From contig CANTFL010000389.1 in NCBI GenBank assembly GCA_947650285.1, positions 434,001 to 498,000 of the forward strand: 64,000 nt of DNA. Reading direction: 5' to 3'. Position numbers and translations under genes: made by a program. This DNA is from Hyaloperonospora brassicae. Taxonomy: Eukaryota > Oomycota > Peronosporomycetes > Peronosporales > Peronosporaceae. The notes beneath the pieces are model-generated. The model was given only the letters and a program-made list of their open reading frames with translations, made no database searches and was not told the origin of the DNA. Shown in pieces: positions 11,301 to 22,830 of this stretch (position 1 is the stretch's first letter; each line of letters opens with the position of its first letter).

Positions 11301-12364
11301 ATGAGTTCTACCGTAGGCGAGTTCGCCATTAGCGCCATGTTGAAGTCTCTAGACAGAGACCAACAGCATGCCGCTATAGCCAAGTTCATTCAAAATGAAC
11401 TTGTCTGCGAAAGGGAGAAGGTAGCCTTGCTTCACCAGCAAGGCTCTCAACAGGCCGAGCAGTTGAGAGAACTCGGTGCTCAACAGACAGAGCTGTTGAG
11501 ACAGCAGCAATTCAATGCTGCTGTGGGCGGGACGGCACATGCGCGTCGTCCAGAAGTCATGAAAGTTGACATCTCCAAATACAGTGGAGTCCCGGAAGAC
11601 TTCCTCTTACTGTGGCTTGTCGAAATCGACAGAGCCTTAAGGTCTCGTCGCGTCGAAGATGAGCAAATGAAACTCACATTTGCTCAGACCCACTTGGCAG
11701 GGCGTGCAAAACTTAGTCCCTGGGACTCGAGAGTAGCGACCCAAATGTGTTTAGGTCGCTAGATGACTTCAAGTTCCGGCTCAGATAAACGTTTGAGCCG
11801 CCACAGGCTGAGTTCAGGGCTCGTTCAGAGCTCCTGAAACTCAAGCAGGGTAAGCGTGATGTGCACGCTTACGCACAACATATACGACTCCTTGCGAGTA
11901 GTATAACTGCTAACCCAGTACATGAACACACGTTGATTAAGGTGTTCATGCAAGAGCTCGCGGAAGGGCCCGTCAGGATCCACCTGTTCCGCCTTGAGCT
12001 GAATACGCTGATAGATGCGATATCAGCCGCGGAAGAGGAAGACGTTAGCATGATACCGGCTCATGCTAGCTCAAACTCTTATCGTCCACCAAGACGACAA
12101 GAGATCGGAGGTCCAGAACCAATGGACCTCTACTATGTTGAGAGCGAGAGACCTCGCTCTTCAAACAACAAGCGATTGCAGAAGTGCAATCGCTGTCAGA
12201 AGTTAGGGCACTACGCATACGAGTGTAGTGCTCCACGCCCAGTACCAAACAGTACTGAGAGAAATGGACGACCATTTGCCAGAAAGGGCAATGGGCGTGG
12301 GTCCAGCGCTGTTGCGAAGCCGCAACAGCGAGACGGACCATCAAAAAATGGTTGGGGTCAGTAG
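11301..12364 (+). pseudogene. Ty3 gag, broken
   Basis: Gag of the Ty3 element. The capsid-like part begins at ATG 11301 and includes a long helical, Gln/Glu-rich segment. The first frame closes near 11762; the continuation in another frame (11861-12364) shows a frameshift around 11700-11750 plus a TAA near 11789. The nucleocapsid zinc knuckle is intact: CNRCQKLGHYAYEC, spacing CX2CX4HX4C, at about 12187-12228, followed by an Arg/Gly-rich tail. The gag stop TAG (12362-12364) lies in the stem of an 8-bp hairpin, and pol resumes in another frame. Start choice is supported by distance from the primer site; the ATG sits in a hairpin loop. Confidence 0.85.
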
Positions 12365-12414
12365 GGGCGGAGCGCCCTACTGATCCAGCAACCTCAAGAT
12401 AATTTGCAAATCTC

Positions 12415-15400
12415 TTGACGAAAGTTGCTCCAGATACAAAATCATTGTGTGTCTCTGCACCTGATGATGACGTTTCGCTCATCACCTTGAAGTTGGAAGC
12501 GACAAATGATTTGTCCCTTTGCGCCCTAGTAGACTGTGGGGCGTCGAACAACTTTGTTCGTCGCCAGTCACTGGAGGGTCGTAGGCTCAAGTTCGTTGAG
12601 CGCGACATTCCCCCTCACGAGGATGACGGTGCGCCTTGCAACTGGCGCATCGATTACCGTTGAGAAACGTGTCGTAGGAATCCACTACACGTCAAAAGGC
12701 GAACAGTACGATGATGACTTCATCGTACTAGATCTGGATGACAAATTTGATGTCGTCCTGGGATTACCTAGGCTCAGAAAGTACGAGCCAAGGGTGAGCT
12801 GGCAGCATCGATCCGTGAAGATGCATTCCGCTTCTTCATCAGATGGCCGTCTGATGAACTTCTTGGGGCGTCCACAAGCGTGTGTATGTTCTTTGAGTGA
12901 GTGCGATGGCCTCAATTGCGGTACGGTCGTTAGCACGACTGCACAAGATCACAGTGTAGTTGATCACTACACTGTGGAGCAAGCTCCCGGCGGCTGTACA
13001 GAAGTACAGGCTGCGCCGAAGGCCCACCACTCGAATGAGTCGAGTGGACCGGGACATGGATGCATGCGTAGTGGGTAGCATATTAGACCGAAGAAACCTA
13101 TTGCCTCCAAAGAACAACATGAAAATCCTAGGTCGACTGGAAAGTCGGCCGTAGAGGGTCGGTGCCTGACTGTGGTTGCACAGCCACAGTCGGAAGACGT
13201 CGTGGGAATAAGTCCCAACATACTTGAGGAAGGAATTCCTCAAGAGTCATCTGCTGAGGGATCAGGCCCTCAGCAACCTGTAGAAGCAAGTTCCCAGGAA
13301 GAAACCGAGACTTTGAACGTCTTGGTTAATGACGGATCAAGCGTAGGCGCTTATACGCTTGATCTGATTGTGCCTCCAAAGTTAAATTTGGAGATAACTC
13401 AATTGCCAACGTTAGAACCTAAACGGTTCTTGCGTGATCTGCGTAGTGGCAAAGTCAAGCAGATCTGCATACTCGTCACAGAGGATGGGTATGTGGCCGA
13501 TATTCGGTCGGCTACAGTATTTGCTGAGAACGAACGGGTTCTCAGCAGCTCATCGATGGACGAAAGTGTCATCGATGAGAAGACTCGGATTGAGCGATAC
13601 ACGTCTCGATCCTGGGAGTCGCTTCAGGCAAATCCTTTGTATAAGGATTTGATCGAATTCAAGAATGTGTTCCCTGAATCCTTACCTTGCGAGTTGACTG
13701 AGGACAAAGGCACTCGACACGAGATTGAGCTCAAACCGGGCTCGAAGTACTGTGTCATGAAGCAGTGGCCACTGTCTCGTGAACAAGTACTAGCGATCGA
13801 CAAGTTCTTTGCCGATCACTTAGCAGCGGGCCATGTGAGGGAATCAACATCCCCTCACAGCTCTCCGACCTTCTGTGTGCCAAAGGCCACAGGAGGATGG
13901 CGGATAGTGCACGCATTCAACAAATTGAATGCTGCAACGGTACCGGCTCAGACGCCGATACCGAGAAAGGACGTCATCATAGATGGTATGTCAAAGAGTA
14001 CCATCTTTTCGCTCATGGATCTGATAGACGGATTCTATCAGATCCTTATGCGTGAACGGGACATCCCGTAAACAGCAGTGAGCACCCACAGCGGTATGCT
14101 GTGGGCGTAGCTAGCGATGGTACAGAGGCTGAGCAATGCCCCTGCAACGTCCAACAGATGTGTTACAAATCTGTTGAGACCGGTGCGAGACTTCGCACCG
14201 AGTTACTTCGACGATGTGTTCGTCCATAGCCGGGCTATGGACGTAAAGACGGACGTTGAAGTTCACAGAACTCACGTTCGTCAGGTTCTTCAACTTATGC
14301 GCAAGCATAAGTTGTACGCCAACCTCAAGAAGTGTATATTCGCGGCTAGCGAAATACCACTTCTTGGGTGCATCGTGGGTAAACACGGCGTACGCCCTGA
14401 TCCCGAAAAGATCAAGGCGATCACCGACTGGCCAGTGCCAGTCGATGTCAAGGAACTAAGAAAGTTCCTTGGTCTTGCGGAGTACTTGCACAAGTACTCG
14501 CGCAACTACGCTGAGATGACTGTTCATCTTTCTTGCTTGCTCTAGAAAAATGTCAAGTGGTCATGGAACGATGACTGTCAGCGTTCCTTTGAAGGTATCA
14601 AGCAAAGCTTGATGCAGTCGCCGATCTTGGCGATTGCAGATCAGGACAGACCATTTCATGTGGTCTGTGACGCCAGCGACTTTGCTATCGGCTGTGCGTT
14701 AATGCAGTTCGATGCAGATGGCGCGGAGCGCGTCATCTGTTATCAGTCGCGTCAGCTGCAAGCAGCTGAGCGTAATTACCCAGTGCATGACAAGGAACTC
14801 CTTGCCATGAAATACGCACTGGCTAAGTTTCGCGTCTATCTCTTGGGAGATAGACCTTTTGTTGTCTATACGGACAATGCGTCATTACGCACGGTCGTAA
14901 ACAGCCCACACCTCTCGCAAAGAATGGCGATGTGGCTGTCTTTCTTCGCGGAGTATAACTGCTCCGTGGAGTATAAACCAGGACGACTCAATGTCGTCGC
15001 TGATGCGCTTTCGCGCCGGCCCGATTTCGAGCCGGACGCACAAATCAACGGTGAGGATAAGCCCACTGTTGCGACACTGTCAGTCAGTGTACCGTCGTCA
15101 AGTTTACTTGACGACGTACGAAAGGCATACGCGGAAGATAAGGATCTTCTGCGATTGATGGATCATCTGGTGAATCCATCCAGTAAATCCATGAGGGATT
15201 TACCGGCTTTGTACCGATCCTCCTCGGATCGATATAGTACACGCAACGGATTGCTGTACTATACAGCTGTTGCCGACGACACGCCTCGTGTCGTCGTACC
15301 CGCTCATCATCGTTTGCGTTTACGCATCATGTATGAGTGTCACGATGCCCCAACAAGCGGCCATCGTAGTAGAGGAAAGACTCACCTCACGACAAGTCGT

Positions 15401-17259
15401 GACTTTTACTGGCCACGCCAGTATCAGTTTGTCCGCAAGTACATACGTGCTTGTGAGGTTTGTCAACGAGTAAAGCCTAGTCCTTCATCCCGTGCGCCAT
15501 TGCAGCCTCTGCCTGTTCCGACAGAGTGCTGGCAGTCCGTTTCAATGGACTTCGTCTTCGGTTTTCCCGAAGACGCTCACAAGAATAACGGTATTCTTGT
15601 GTTTGTTGACCGATTCAGCAAGATGGTCCATATTGATGCAGTCCCTGAGTCGATCAAGGCTCAAGGTTGTGCTCGTGTCTTTGTCGACACGGTCTTTAGA
15701 CTCCACGGGTTACACCGTGAACTCGTATCCGACCGTGACCCTCGGTTCACGGCGGCATTTTGTCAAAGCGTGTTCCGTACTCTCGGAACACGACTGAAGA
15801 TGTCTACTTCTGACCATCCCGAAAGAGATGGTCAGACGGAACGTGCGAACCGTGTCCTCGAAGAGATCCTTCGAGGATATGTCCACTCGTTTTCGAGTTG
15901 GAGCGAATTCATACCCATGGTGGAATTCGCCATCAATAATTCGGTGCATGCTTCCACACAGCACACACCGTTTTACGTGAATGGCCTACGCCATCCACGT
16001 GTGCTTACCCTTCTAGAGTGTCACTCTTGGTTAAGGGGGGAGGGACTCGCTCGAGCAAAAACCGTTCTGGCTCTTGCTCATCACGTGTCGACGCTAACGT
16101 CGTCACGTATGATGCCGATGTCGATCAAGTCGACATCGATGAAGAAAATCGCCTCAATAATAGCGATGACGCTATTATTGACTCGGATGATGATGACGAT
16201 GCTGGTATATTCAGCATCGCCAACGATTATGTCAGCGAGGAAGAAGACAACCTCGCTGAAAAAGAGAGTAATCTCTTAGCAGTGCGCACGAAGCGCACTG
16301 AAAGACAAAACAAAGAGTCAGCAGAGAATTTCCTGCTGACTCGAGAAGCGGTAGTCCGTTTCGTTCAGGACTCCATCGCAAATGCGGTGAACCGTCAGAA
16401 ACGGAACGCAGAAAAGAATGGAAGAGCAAATGTTCTTTCATTTAAAGTTAATGACCTAGTACTACTGTCTACGGTAAACTTACCTGGAGATGCAGTCACT
16501 AGTGTCGAAAGTAGTAAACTACTGCCGAAATACATTGAGCCATTTCGAGTGTTGCATCGCAAGGGCAATGCATACAAACTCGAATTGTCACGTAAGATGC
16601 GCACGCATCCTACGCTTTACGTGGGGAGGCTCAGGCCGTACTGTCAGTACGAGACTTCTTCTTCCGATGAAGATAGCCCCCACGTTCAAGAACATCCATC
16701 AAGTTCTTCCGCTCGCGCTCCAGACGATCTGTCTGGTTGCGCAGATATGATACCTCGGAACTCAACCGAGATATCTCCCCGCGAGCTGTCGCCAGCTCGC
16801 CGTAAAGAGAGCGGAAATCCCGCTCGACCTGAAGCTGCGCTGTGGCATAATCGGCGCGATCCCTCGCCCGATCGGCCTCGTGACCCTTGCGGTTCTTCTG
16901 CACGGTATCGGTCAAAGCGTAGCGCCGGTCGCGCTCGTGCTTCAAGTCATCGCGCAATTCATCGATTGCGCGATCCATCTCGTAAGGGTCGAGATGGTGA
17001 GCCGAATCATCTGGAGGAGGTCTTTACTCCTCCACCACATCCTTTGGTGGATGCTCACGGTGTTCAACGCTTTCTAGTGGAGCGTATCTTGAATCACCGT
17101 GACGATTCAGGATCAAGGACGAGCTACCTCGTCCAGTGGCGGGGGTATCCATCTTCTTAGAACATCTGGGAGCCCCGCTCTCAGCTGATGATGGATGTGC
17201 CTGGTCTCGTCCGTCAGTATGACGAGACCCATCCGATGAGTCCTGTGGCCCATCGGTAA
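12415..17259 (+). pseudogene. Ty3 pol (protease-RT-RNase H-integrase-chromodomain), broken
   Basis: Polyprotein of the Ty3 element. Protease: ALVDCGASNNF near 12523-12555, with DCGA where DTGA or DSGA is usual. Reverse transcriptase: about 13650-14545 with YFDD near 14200. RNase H: HVVCDASDF, a YPVHDKELLAM segment and a YTDNASLR segment (14650-15010). Integrase: an H2C2 zinc finger (CEVCQ near 15450) and DDE core with MDFVF, SDRDPRF and DGQTERAN (15545-15855), then a GPY/F-like module (LYVGRLRPY near 16616). The chromodomain (FLVERIL..YLVQWRGY) spans about 17065-17230. Breaks: a frameshift near 12620, stops at 13076, 14069, near 14108, 14543 and 17158 (inside the chromodomain), and a frameshift at the G6 run 16035-16040. 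A copy without these breaks would be needed for movement in trans. Confidence 0.9.
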
Positions 17260-18235
17260 ACATGCGCTTTTGGCGCTTGTAGACGTACTGCAAGTTTGCA
17301 ATCGCGTCACGCATCTCAGCCGAGATGTGTGCCCTCCCCCAGGGCGAATCTAGGGAATACACGTCCCTATGTGCACGCTGCGAGTTGTCAGCACAACTCG
17401 CACAAGGGTCTCCCCATGTGAGGCAAGGAATGCCTGCCTCACTTGATAAACAGTGCAACCGGTACCTAGCACCGGTTGGCGTTCGCTTTTCGAACCTGAG
17501 GCGTGTCGCCTCAAGTTTCTTGAGCCACCCTTCTCGTCCAAATTTATTTACTTTTTGGATAAACGCGTTCCACGCAGCCAAAAGCGATGCTTTGTCACGC
17601 TTTTGGTTGCTATTGTACCATCGATGTCTAAGAAAGACATCGAGATAAAATTCTTCCTCAGCGCGAAAGTTGCTAGCTCTGGGATCCAAGCCGTGAAGCT
17701 CAGTCGCATCAAATAAGGGTATTCGATGGTGTTGGCTTGCCTCATGAGACAAGCTATTGATGAGCCGTTCGGGCAAACGCCACGGCTTCAGATCATCACG
17801 CTTCACAGTGGTACCCTTGTCGGTACCACGGTTGTCAGTATGACGATGGGTTGAACCATCGTTAAGTCGCTCGTGCGAAGGAGCACGAGCTAATTGCGGT
17901 GATGAGCAAACATAATCATCATCCGATTCGTCATCGATGCCGAACAGAATGTGTTGCAACTCACGAGTCCGTTCGTTTGGCAGTGGCCTTGGCGAACACT
18001 GAGGCGTCGCCGGTGAGCGAGACGCCTCTGGCGCATTGCCCGAGTCAGACACGTCTGACTCGCCAGAATAGATGACCTCTACGTCGAGGTCATCATGTGC
18101 ACGCGGTGAGGTGCCGCGTGCACCTGAAGCACCTGTTGCTGCAGGCGAAGAAGGAGCAGCAGAAGACGAATCGTCTGCCGCAGAGGCTGGCACAGCACCG
18201 GGCTGTGTGGGTCTTGAGTCACCTCGCATAGACAT
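16631..18235 (-). CDS. antisense ORF between pol and 3' LTR, with coiled-coil extension
   Basis: An intact 403-codon ORF runs on the minus strand from ATG 18235 to TAA 17024. The same frame stays open after that stop to 16631, giving about 535 codons interrupted once. The N-terminal 120 residues are Ser/Ala/Pro and acid-rich. The middle (about 150-300) looks globular, with a WNAFIQKVNKFGREGWLKKLE helix, a RFEKRTPTGARYRLHCL segment and a small Cys cluster (CLTWGDPCASC). The part past the stop is a strongly charged heptad-like helix (ERDRRYALTD through RLERERKNL), a likely coiled coil. It overlaps the sense chromodomain and the linker before it. The function is unknown. Capsid-like, regulatory or chance antisense ORF are all possible; its length and helix quality argue against chance. 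Confidence 0.6.
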
Positions 18236-18354
18236 GTTAACTATGCGAGGTCAAGCGGGAAGTGAATGGAACGGACCCAACAAGTGCTCCCTGTCCCAAT
18301 GGAGACCAACGGGTTGCCGCCATAATTTCGATAGTCACACGGTGACTATCCGTT

Positions 18355-18363
18355 AAGGGGGGG
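18355..18363 (+). promoter_or_regulatory. polypurine tract
   Basis: AAGGGGGGG ends three bases before the 3' LTR. It is the expected primer for plus-strand synthesis and lies just after a 9-bp hairpin (18330-18350). Confidence 0.8.
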
Positions 18364-18366
18364 TGA

Positions 18367-18757
18367 TGTAACGGGGCAGCCCGTTACATGGAATTGTCAC
18401 TTTAAGGAAAGTGACAATAAAGAATATGAAGTGGAATATTCTTTGAACAATATCACCAAAGTGGTGATATTGATGGGTCGATCAAAGAGTCTGTTCATTG
18501 GTTGATATCTTGATGATATCAACCCACCAATCGCCGCAAGACGCGCACAATGAGTGGTGACGAGACGCCACCATACACTCAGTTATATTAGCATAATTAA
18601 GTTAAGTCAAACAGAGAGACAGTAGTTAAAAGTCTTAGTTATATTAATATAACAGTTCTGCTTTTACCTTACCTACGCTTCCTCGCTTGCGTTGTGTACG
18701 TCTGTCGGGGCACCGAAACCCTTGCGTTAAGTTCAAGCAAGGGTGTGCCCCGTTACA
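18367..18757 (+). repeat. 3' LTR, 391 bp
   Basis: Same length and ends as the 5' LTR. About 10 substitutions separate the two by hand alignment; one falls in the loop of the second hairpin (aaag against aagg) and leaves its stem intact. The AGGAT duplication follows at 18758-18762. Confidence 0.95.
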
Positions 18758-18762
18758 AGGAT

Positions 18763-21700
18763 AGTTTTCAAGCAACACCGCCGAATTGTAACAAGCAGTT
18801 GAAGATATGGTGGATGCGACTATCAACGCTTGGCCACGTCGTTAAAAGAATCCTGGAGACGTTTAAGTCCACGACCACGGTGTCGCAGTCAATCAAGCTC
18901 GTCACGGCGCGCAAGAACCCACATAAAATTGATTTCGGCACAACATTTACTTAGTTGCCGTCAGAGACGCATGTGGCGGTGAGGATGAACGACAACATCG
19001 TGGCGTCATCAACATTGAGCCCAGTGCTTATGGCCAAGTATGACACTAGAGGTTCGACTATTTGAGTCGAGACGGGCTGCCCGCCCACTTTGCGCAGTCT
19101 GGGGATATTCCGTCGCGTAAGGTTCGTGCGATAGGTCGGGGACTTGATCTCGTCGACGAGAAATTAAAAGCGAGGGAGAGAGACCTTGTTTCGAATACGG
19201 AGCCCGGCCACATCAAGGCCGAATTTTGAATTAAGGTCATACGATCTACGGTGGAAGTCGCCAAGGAGGTGTTGCAGATCCTATTCTGTCGGTACACATA
19301 GCGGAGGCTAGGAAAAGAAGTATTTATCTAAGAAAAGAACGTGGATCCGGCGTATGCTGTCGAAGACGCGCATGACGAAAAAGACGAGTATGGTTTGGGT
19401 GGTGGATAGTTGACACCCCTGGTTCCCTGAGGTTGCGGTGCAGTAGGCTATTCTCTAAGATGATGACTGCCGGTTTAATCCCCTCACTGTGTACAATAAT
19501 CCCTGAGGGTGACAATCGCAGTACGAATCCCACAGTAGCTGAAAAACCTGCCACTACCTCTCAAAAAAGATGGTTGGAATATACCGGATATAGTGGGTCG
19601 TTTGCGTACCCGAATATATCTCACTAAACCAACCAACCAACACCCTGCAAAGATAATAGCCTATTACCTGGAGCAAAGAAACGCAATCACGAGTGCAACA
19701 CGCCGACTAGATAAGCATCATCCCTGCCCAGAGTGTGAATAGTGCAATTATGCGTGATGGTAAGTGGCAAGTAGTAGACGTTCACACTTATCAATGGTCA
19801 CCTTATAACTCACTTGAGCGCAACTATATAGCATGTAAAAACAGAACTGAAGTGTTACGTATTGATTGACGACGGAGCAATACGTGCGCTATCCAATCGA
19901 AGCAACAGGAAAATGGGTCTTAACATAAAGATGGAAAACGACGTGATCTGCGTCCTAGGCATGACAAATTTGCATGCAAAGGTTACATTAGTTGACTTCC
20001 TCATGGATTTTCTGACGAGCGGGGGAATTATTGACTCATCTTCGTGCATACAAAGAAGAACGCTGATGCATTTTCAGTATCCACCCGGACACTTGTCGTA
20101 CGACACGGTAAAAAACGGTGAAGGGTCCTGCGTCGCAATTTAAGCTTACCGACCAGCGTAGACCCTCGTGTCTGTCATAAGCTGAAGTGAAGCAGACGAA
20201 GGACGCCCAATCGCAATAGGACATCGACATGCACTTAATTATCTACAAGATTGGTGGTGTCATCTATTCGGATCTGAGTGGCATCATGACGCTCAGGTAG
20301 AGGCATGAAAACAGATATATTGTTTATCATAATTCAAGCTACTGCTGAGTGTCTGGCCCCGCTCAAGGTTGGACCAGTGAGGAAGTCGAAAGCGTTATGG
20401 TATTCCGAGAACCGCGTTGACAGTCGATCCCACGTGCTACAAAAGGACGGTAGCGGCGAGTACCAGAATGTTAATCGGTACCACAAGAGCGCTTGCGCCA
20501 AGCATCAAGTCTTAGGAGAAAAAAGAAAAAATCGAAGAGAGAATGCATCAAGCCATACTCAACATGGTGCGATTTATAATCTTGGCAAGCCGCCTATCAA
20601 TGATAAATTGGGCCGATGCCGTCTAATGCGCGTTATGCATCTTCACTCGGAGCTCGAAGAGAGAAGATCTGCGATGCGGGTCACCGTTACAGGTGCTCAA
20701 AAAATTGCCACCGGCCTACGCAAAATCGTGGTTTGCTTAATTTTTTGCTCAAGTTTTACGGTCTATCGAGAACCGTGCAACTGTTTGCTTGTACAACGAG
20801 CACAAGCCAGTATTATCGTCGGGAAGAGCGACGGCACCAAGTCATATCGAGTCTTCTTGCAGTAGGGCAACGTCGTAGTCGTCACGCAGCACGTGGTAAA
20901 AATGGAGACGTTCAGCGACGAGCAAAACAGCCAGCCTCATCATGCACTCAATTCCAATGGCCAAGCTGCTCCACCCGCAGATGACAGAATGTATTCCTCT
21001 ACAGCTCCGACGGTACATTGTGCGTCATTAGAAGATACGATGCAGAAAGAATCAGGTTTGCGTAGCGGATGACATAGTAAGAAGTCAAGAATCGTTCTTT
21101 GCATCGCACGCGTGGCGCATTAAAGCGCTCGCCAGACGTCACGTGCTGGAAATCCAACGAACAGCACGAGTTTCGTCAACCTCTTGTGTGAGTGTGGTCC
21201 GTGATGAAGCGGAAAAGCAATGCAAAGCCTGAAACGAAAAGATCCGAAGAGTGCAATGCGCTAAAATTCGTAACTCTTGAGAACAACGACGTCTGGCGCG
21301 TGATCAAACATGCAAGCAGCTGAAATGTACTAAACACGAAGTTGTTGTACCAGACAGAAACTGCTGTTAATAAACACATCGAGTATGAAATAGCGACTTG
21401 TGGCGTTTGGAAATGCGAAAAGGTTTGAAGTCGACTATGTCCCCATATTTGATGCATTAATTAACAAGTCGACTGTATTTATTACTGGCTGCTGCGGCTA
21501 TGCGGTAGTTGAGGCAAAAAAGGCAACGTCCCAATGTCTACGATAAGGCCGACATACGAAATTGCCTAGGATTCCTACATGTGTCAAGGGGGATGGATGT
21601 GGATAGTGACAAGTTTAAGTCGCTGGAAAGAACGATCTCAAGTTCGATTACTTTTCGACTTCGCAAAAGCTTGTATGACCTCAAACAGTCGGTGCATTCA

Positions 21701-22830
21701 GTAAAGCCGCTTGCTACACGCTAGACTTCTTGATGCCGATTTCTAGCAGTTCCGGATATGTGACTATACTGCAAGAAGGGTTGAAGGACCTCGTGCATGT
21801 CGAGGCCTACGATGATGACATGCTTGCAACTAGCGCGACAAGTATCTGTCGATAGCTACTTCGCAAGTCTTGGCACACATTAAATTGAAGCCCAAGGCGC
21901 CGATGACAAGGCTTGGATATACGAGTGGTGTCTTGAGACAATGGAAACTACTTAAGTGACCAAGAAACGCCACTACCGATACTTTGAGGGGGAACCGGAT
22001 CTAACATGCGAACTCTACACGCACCCCTATCGGTGCGAAATGCTACGATATTATAACAGCGTACAACGCGCTGATTATTTCTGTAGACTCTCCAGCCCGG
22101 AGCGTATGTATATTTTATCGCAATCCGGCGGCCAATAAAGGGTGTAGCGCTATGCACGTCGAGACGTTGCGTTTGCCGTCCACAAGGCGACGCGTCACAT
22201 AAACAGTAAGTATTCTATGAATACAAGCTTACCAAGCGCATTTTGCGGTGCCTGAACGGTACCCGCAACTTCGAGTTGCGTATGTCGCCAGCAAAGAGTG
22301 CGCAGAAGGCAGTGTACCTTTATGCTGCTCTTACGCGGACTTTGCTGCAAATAAGATCACGAGGAAGTCGTTTACTAGTGTGTTTATCCTCTTGGGTGGA
22401 CTGGCGGTGGGATTGACGGACAAGAAACGAAGAGGCTCATTCTGCATTGTGGAAACCAACCTTGTTGCCGCGTTGGAATAGACGCGTGAGAATCCAGACG
22501 ATCTTGCGCGAAATTGATATGGCACACAAACTGCCAATGATTTTACATGTCGACAACCAAGCCGCTATTACCAGCTCGATGGCGACGCGTCCTCGCTAAA
22601 CGGGAAGAACATTGAAGTGCGGTTCCAATTTGTACGTTATTACTCACAACGTGAAATCAATCGGCGACGTACGTGAGAAAAGAAGCCCAGATTGCTTACC
22701 TGATGGCAAAGTCCATGGATGTGGTCAAGATTTCGCCTCTGTGTAAATCAAGAGCCTCATGTCGAGACAAAACCCAATAGATCCACAAAAGAATTCCGTC
22801 GGTGCTGCAGCCAAGAAGGAGTGATGAAAG
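18763..22830 (+). mobile_element. decayed Ty1/copia retrotransposon
   Basis: Plus-strand fragments in the order expected for copia: a gag-pre-integrase piece GHLSYDTVK at about 20087-20113; an integrase piece DGSGEYQNVNR at about 20445-20480; reverse transcriptase pieces KSLYDLKQS (about 21665-21692) and AYDDDML (about 21808-21828); RNase H-region pieces LNGTRNFELRM (22240-22284) and HVDNQAAI (22544-22570). The PPT-like AAGAAGGAGTGATGAA ends near 22828. Stops and frameshifts occur every few dozen codons, so it is long dead. Part 18763-19850 is less clear. Unlike the Ty3 element it shows no dense hairpins. Confidence 0.75.

Larger units (their letters stand above)
11167..18366 (+). repeat. dense array of short perfect hairpins through the whole internal region
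   Basis: Perfect inverted repeats of 8-11 bp with loops of about 2-13 nt follow one another every 50-150 bases, with many 5-7 bp ones between. Stem pairs read directly: 11203-11213/11216-11226, 11381-11390/11394-11403, 11661-11669/11677-11685, 11850-11858/11864-11872, 12171-12180/12185-12194, 12307-12316/12321-12330, 12705-12714/12720-12729, 12950-12959/12967-12976, 14291-14300/14305-14314, 15093-15102/15107-15116, 15274-15283/15287-15296, 15578-15587/15592-15601, 16155-16165/16170-16180, 16315-16324/16333-16342, 18041-18050/18053-18062, 18097-18106/18114-18123, 18222-18231/18241-18250. They cross coding frames and both coding strands. The copia remnant and host genes sampled here do not show this. 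Confidence 0.9.
10776..18757 (+). mobile_element. full-length Ty3/gypsy retrotransposon with antisense ORF
   Basis: A 7,982-bp element with two 391-bp LTRs, an AGGAT duplication, primer binding site, polypurine tract, gag with a CCHC knuckle, and pol in the order protease, reverse transcriptase, RNase H, integrase, chromodomain (chromovirus-like). About 1.1 kb between the end of pol and the 3' LTR carries an ORF on the opposite strand. The LTRs differ at about 10 of 391 positions by hand alignment (about 97% identity), so the insertion is fairly young. Gag and pol nonetheless carry several stops and frameshifts, so this copy cannot make its own proteins. The whole element is filled with short hairpins (see the repeat entry and findings). 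Confidence 0.95.

Noticed and set aside
16631..16978. Independent coiled-coil gene inside pol
   Set aside because: It is in the same frame as the antisense ORF and better explained as its continuation past one stop.
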